A program made the translations under genes and the position numbers. 7,305 nucleotides of DNA from the NCBI GenBank assembly GCA_017476305.1, contig JAFVAA010000727.1, positions 1-7,305 of the forward strand, written 5' to 3'. The notes under the pieces are model-generated. The model saw only the letters and a list, made by a program, of their open reading frames with translations, was not told where the DNA came from and ran no database searches. Shown piece by piece: positions 6,013 to 7,305 of this stretch (the first letter of the stretch is position 1; every line of letters starts with the position of its first letter). The DNA is from Lachnospiraceae bacterium. Its GTDB lineage: Bacteria > Bacillota > Clostridia > Lachnospirales > Lachnospiraceae.

Positions 6013-6280
6013 TCCGCGCTAGCCGGGGAGTTAGCGGTGCCCTGTATCTGCAATCCGCTATAGCAGAGGTGATGTTCTGCTTCGGATCGGTTATCTGCGA
6101 AGCTGCCCGATGTATGTGGCGTTGATGTTCTGGTCTTGCGCAATGAAAACTCGTGAACCGTGTCAGGAGGGGAACCTAGCAGCACTAAGCGAGACCTTTT
6201 GTGTGCCGCAAGGGTGCCGGGATTGAGCCGGCAGCATCGGTAACGTTCGTAGGAGCCTTTACAACGCAGGATGCGCGGAT
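6013..6280 (+). ncRNA. ffs: Signal recognition particle RNA, large bacterial type (with Alu domain)
   Basis: This RNA scaffolds Ffh for co-translational targeting of membrane proteins. Seen: the Alu-domain block GCTAGCCGGGGAGTTAGCGG (6019-6038) followed by GTGCCCTGTATCTGCAATCCGC, the helix 5 segment with TTGCGCAATGAAAAC, and the Ffh-binding tip GTCAGG (6162-6167), AGG, GGAA tetraloop (6171-6174), CCT, AGCAGC (6178-6183), then TAAGCGAGACC and GTGTGCCGCAAGGGT. The ends are set by helix 1, TCCGCGC (6013-6019) pairing with GCGCGGA (6273-6279), so they are good to a few bases. The primary transcript probably runs from about 5965 to 6359 and is trimmed, as the Bacillus RNA is by RNase III. It follows tadA as in many Firmicutes. 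Confidence 0.95.
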
Positions 6281-6292
6281 TTATATAATGAT

Positions 6293-6359
6293 AACCCTGA
6301 CAGTTAAATTTCGTAGTGCAGTGTGATAAATACGGAGTTTAACTGTCGGGGTTGTTTTT
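6293..6359 (+). terminator. Long hairpin terminator of the SRP RNA
   Basis: Positions 6293-6315 pair with 6331-6353 over 23 continuous base pairs (three are G-T wobbles), starting AACCCTGACAG and ending CTGTCGGGGTT, with a 15-base loop. G and five T (6355-6359) follow. The stem is much longer than a usual terminator, so it may also serve as an RNase III processing site. Confidence 0.9.
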
Positions 6360-6448
6360 CGTAAAGATATCAGGAAGGCAATCCGAGGGTGAACTGTTAC
6401 AGGGAGAGAGGAAGTCAGGAAACTCAGAAAACTTTGACTTCACGACTA

Positions 6449-6477
6449 TGGACAGAAAGAGAAAAACGTGCTACAAT
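6449..6477 (+). promoter_or_regulatory. Extended -10 promoter upstream of yebC
   Basis: TGGACA (6449-6454, five of six), a 17-base spacer and TACAAT (6472-6477, five of six) preceded by TGC (6469-6471), an extended -10. The start would be near 6482-6485, exactly at the left arm of the hairpin at 6480-6537. It may drive yebC or only a short RNA. Confidence 0.65.
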
Positions 6478-6479
6478 AT

Positions 6480-6537
6480 AGAGTGCCTATTTGTGGTCTG
6501 CTTTTTAAAAACCATGAGAAAAGCACTCTGTTTTTTT
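6480..6537 (+). terminator. Terminator-like hairpin between SRP RNA and yebC
   Basis: AGAGTGC (6480-6486) pairs with GCACTCT (6523-6529), and inside it TTTGTGGT (6490-6497) pairs with ACCATGAG (6511-6518, three wobbles). G and seven T (6531-6537) follow. It can act as a back-up terminator for read-through from the SRP gene, or as an attenuator for transcripts starting at the adjacent promoter. Confidence 0.75.
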
Positions 6538-6677
6538 GTGCTTTCCATCCGGCTTTTCAAAGGATAACCTTTCCGGGGATATAAAGAGGCACGAAACAGA
6601 ATTTCAGGAAAAGGCGAATCGGGAAAAAGACCACGCATAAGAAAAGATCAATGCAGAAATAAAAGGATTCTAAGAAA

Positions 6678-7305
6678 ATGAAAGGACATTCATAATTTTC
6701 TAATATAAAACATAAAAAAGAAAAAAATGATGCAGCAAAAGGAAAGATTTTTACGATCATCGGACGTGAAATCGCAGTAGCAGTAAAGGACGGCGGACCG
6801 GATCCGGATAACAATGGAAAGCTCCGCGAGGTCATCGCCAAAGCCAAAGCGAACAATATGCCAAATGACACGATTGAGCGCGGAATCAAAAAAGCTGCAG
6901 GAAATATGGATGCCGTCAACTACGAATCCGTGACCTACGAAGGCTACGGACCGAAGGGAACGGCAATCATCGTAAAGGCACTGACGGACAATAAAAACCG
7001 TACGGCGAGCAATGTGAGAAACGCTTTCACAAAGGGCGGGGGCAGTGTCGGGACGCAGGGCTGCGTGTCCTATATGTTCGATGAAAAGGGGCAGATCATC
7101 ATTGATAAAGAGGAATGTGAGCTGGAAGCGGATGATGTGATGATGATAGCCTTAGATGCAGGTGCAGAGGACTTTACGGAGGAGGACGATTCCTTTGAAA
7201 TCCTCACGGCACCGGATGATTTCAATGCGGTTTTAGAGGCTGTCGAAAAGGAAAATATTCAGATGGCGAGTGCGGAGATTACGATGATTCCGCAGACCTA
7301 TGTAA
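6678..7305 (+). pseudogene. yebC: yebC (YebC/TACO1-family translation factor) with an in-frame TAA at codon 6; 3' end beyond window
   Basis: YebC/PmpR proteins, long annotated as transcription regulators, are related to mitochondrial TACO1 and are now linked to translation of difficult (proline-rich) sequences. From ATG 6678 the frame reads MKGHS, then TAA (6693-6695), then [20 protein letters not shown] and on without a break for 203 more codons. Family members read [21 protein letters not shown], so the stop sits on the conserved Lys; one A-to-T change (AAA to TAA) would explain it. Downstream blocks are intact: [72 protein letters not shown] and MIPQTYV at the edge. About 209 of roughly 240 codons are in view. 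AAAAGGA (6661-6667) is a fair ribosome site. The next in-frame ATG (6858) would lose 60 residues and has no ribosome site. TAA ends neighbouring genes here, so it is a real stop. Recent loss or a sequencing error are both possible. Confidence 0.85.

Larger units (their letters stand above)
6360..6677. other. Intergenic stretch between SRP RNA and yebC, no gene found
   Basis: No credible protein gene is seen on either strand. The stretch holds an imperfect 9-bp inverted repeat (6411-6419 with 6433-6441, two wobbles), a promoter (6449-6477), a terminator-like hairpin (6480-6537), a small AAAGG-ATAA-CCTTT hairpin (6559-6572), and a purine-rich run up to the yebC ribosome site. dnaX, which often follows the SRP RNA in Firmicutes, is not here. 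Confidence 0.5.

Noticed and set aside
6434..6477. TTGACT at 6434-6439 as the -35 for TACAAT at 6472
   Set aside because: The spacing is 32 bases, far too long; TGGACA at 6449 gives the proper 17.
6352..6567. A 71-codon plus-strand frame after the SRP RNA
   Set aside because: It starts within the terminator stem, spans a promoter and another terminator, and has no ribosome site.
6693..6695. Stop-codon reassignment or selenocysteine/pyrrolysine recoding at the yebC TAA
   Set aside because: TAA ends the genes at 4454 and 4539 in this window, and selenocysteine and pyrrolysine use TGA and TAG.
6858..6860. Downstream ATG as the true yebC start
   Set aside because: It lacks a ribosome site and would remove 60 residues, including strongly conserved N-terminal blocks whose reading frame is still intact.

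Overview
The window looks like chromosomal DNA of an anaerobic Firmicute, most likely a member of Clostridia and probably Lachnospiraceae. Supporting signs are strong AGGAGG-type ribosome sites, near-consensus sigma-A promoters, a large (Bacillus/Clostridia-type) SRP RNA directly after tadA, a periplasmic-binding-like/GGDEF fusion without membrane segments, and a two-ended protein of a type I associate with Lachnospiraceae. It is mostly a housekeeping neighbourhood. I see no CRISPR array, transposase, phage gene or recognisable defence system.

Layout. Positions 1-642 (minus) are the first 214 codons of uvrA, whose upstream region has a sigma-A promoter abutted by a LexA-type SOS box. The divergent intergenic region to 1103 also holds an orphan hairpin and a run of helically phased A/T tracts leading into the promoter of the next gene. 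Positions 1104-3023 (plus) encode a soluble LacI-like sensor fused to a GGDEF diguanylate cyclase, closed by an intrinsic terminator. At 3178-3258 a possible 26-codon small ORF ends in a TTGA overlap with 3255-4454, a protein of unknown function with conserved ends and a highly charged linker. A strong hairpin separates this from a convergent GNAT acetyltransferase (4539-5090, minus).

Positions 5091-5409 hold the acetyltransferase promoter, a symmetric operator-like repeat in its leader, and an 88-bp near-perfect inverted repeat. tadA (5410-5949) follows. The consensus promoter of the SRP RNA lies across the end of tadA, and the RNA (about 6013-6280) ends in a long hairpin terminator. After a further promoter and terminator pair, the window ends inside yebC, which reads perfectly in frame except for a TAA at codon 6.

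The genes do not form one pathway. DNA repair (uvrA), tRNA wobble editing (tadA), protein targeting (SRP RNA) and translation (yebC) are standard housekeeping functions. The second-messenger enzyme, the unknown protein and the acetyltransferase look like separately controlled single units. The points most worth checking are the yebC stop codon, the phased A-tract array, the coupled small ORF, the operator-like repeat at the acetyltransferase, and the tiny promoter-hairpin unit between the SRP RNA and yebC.
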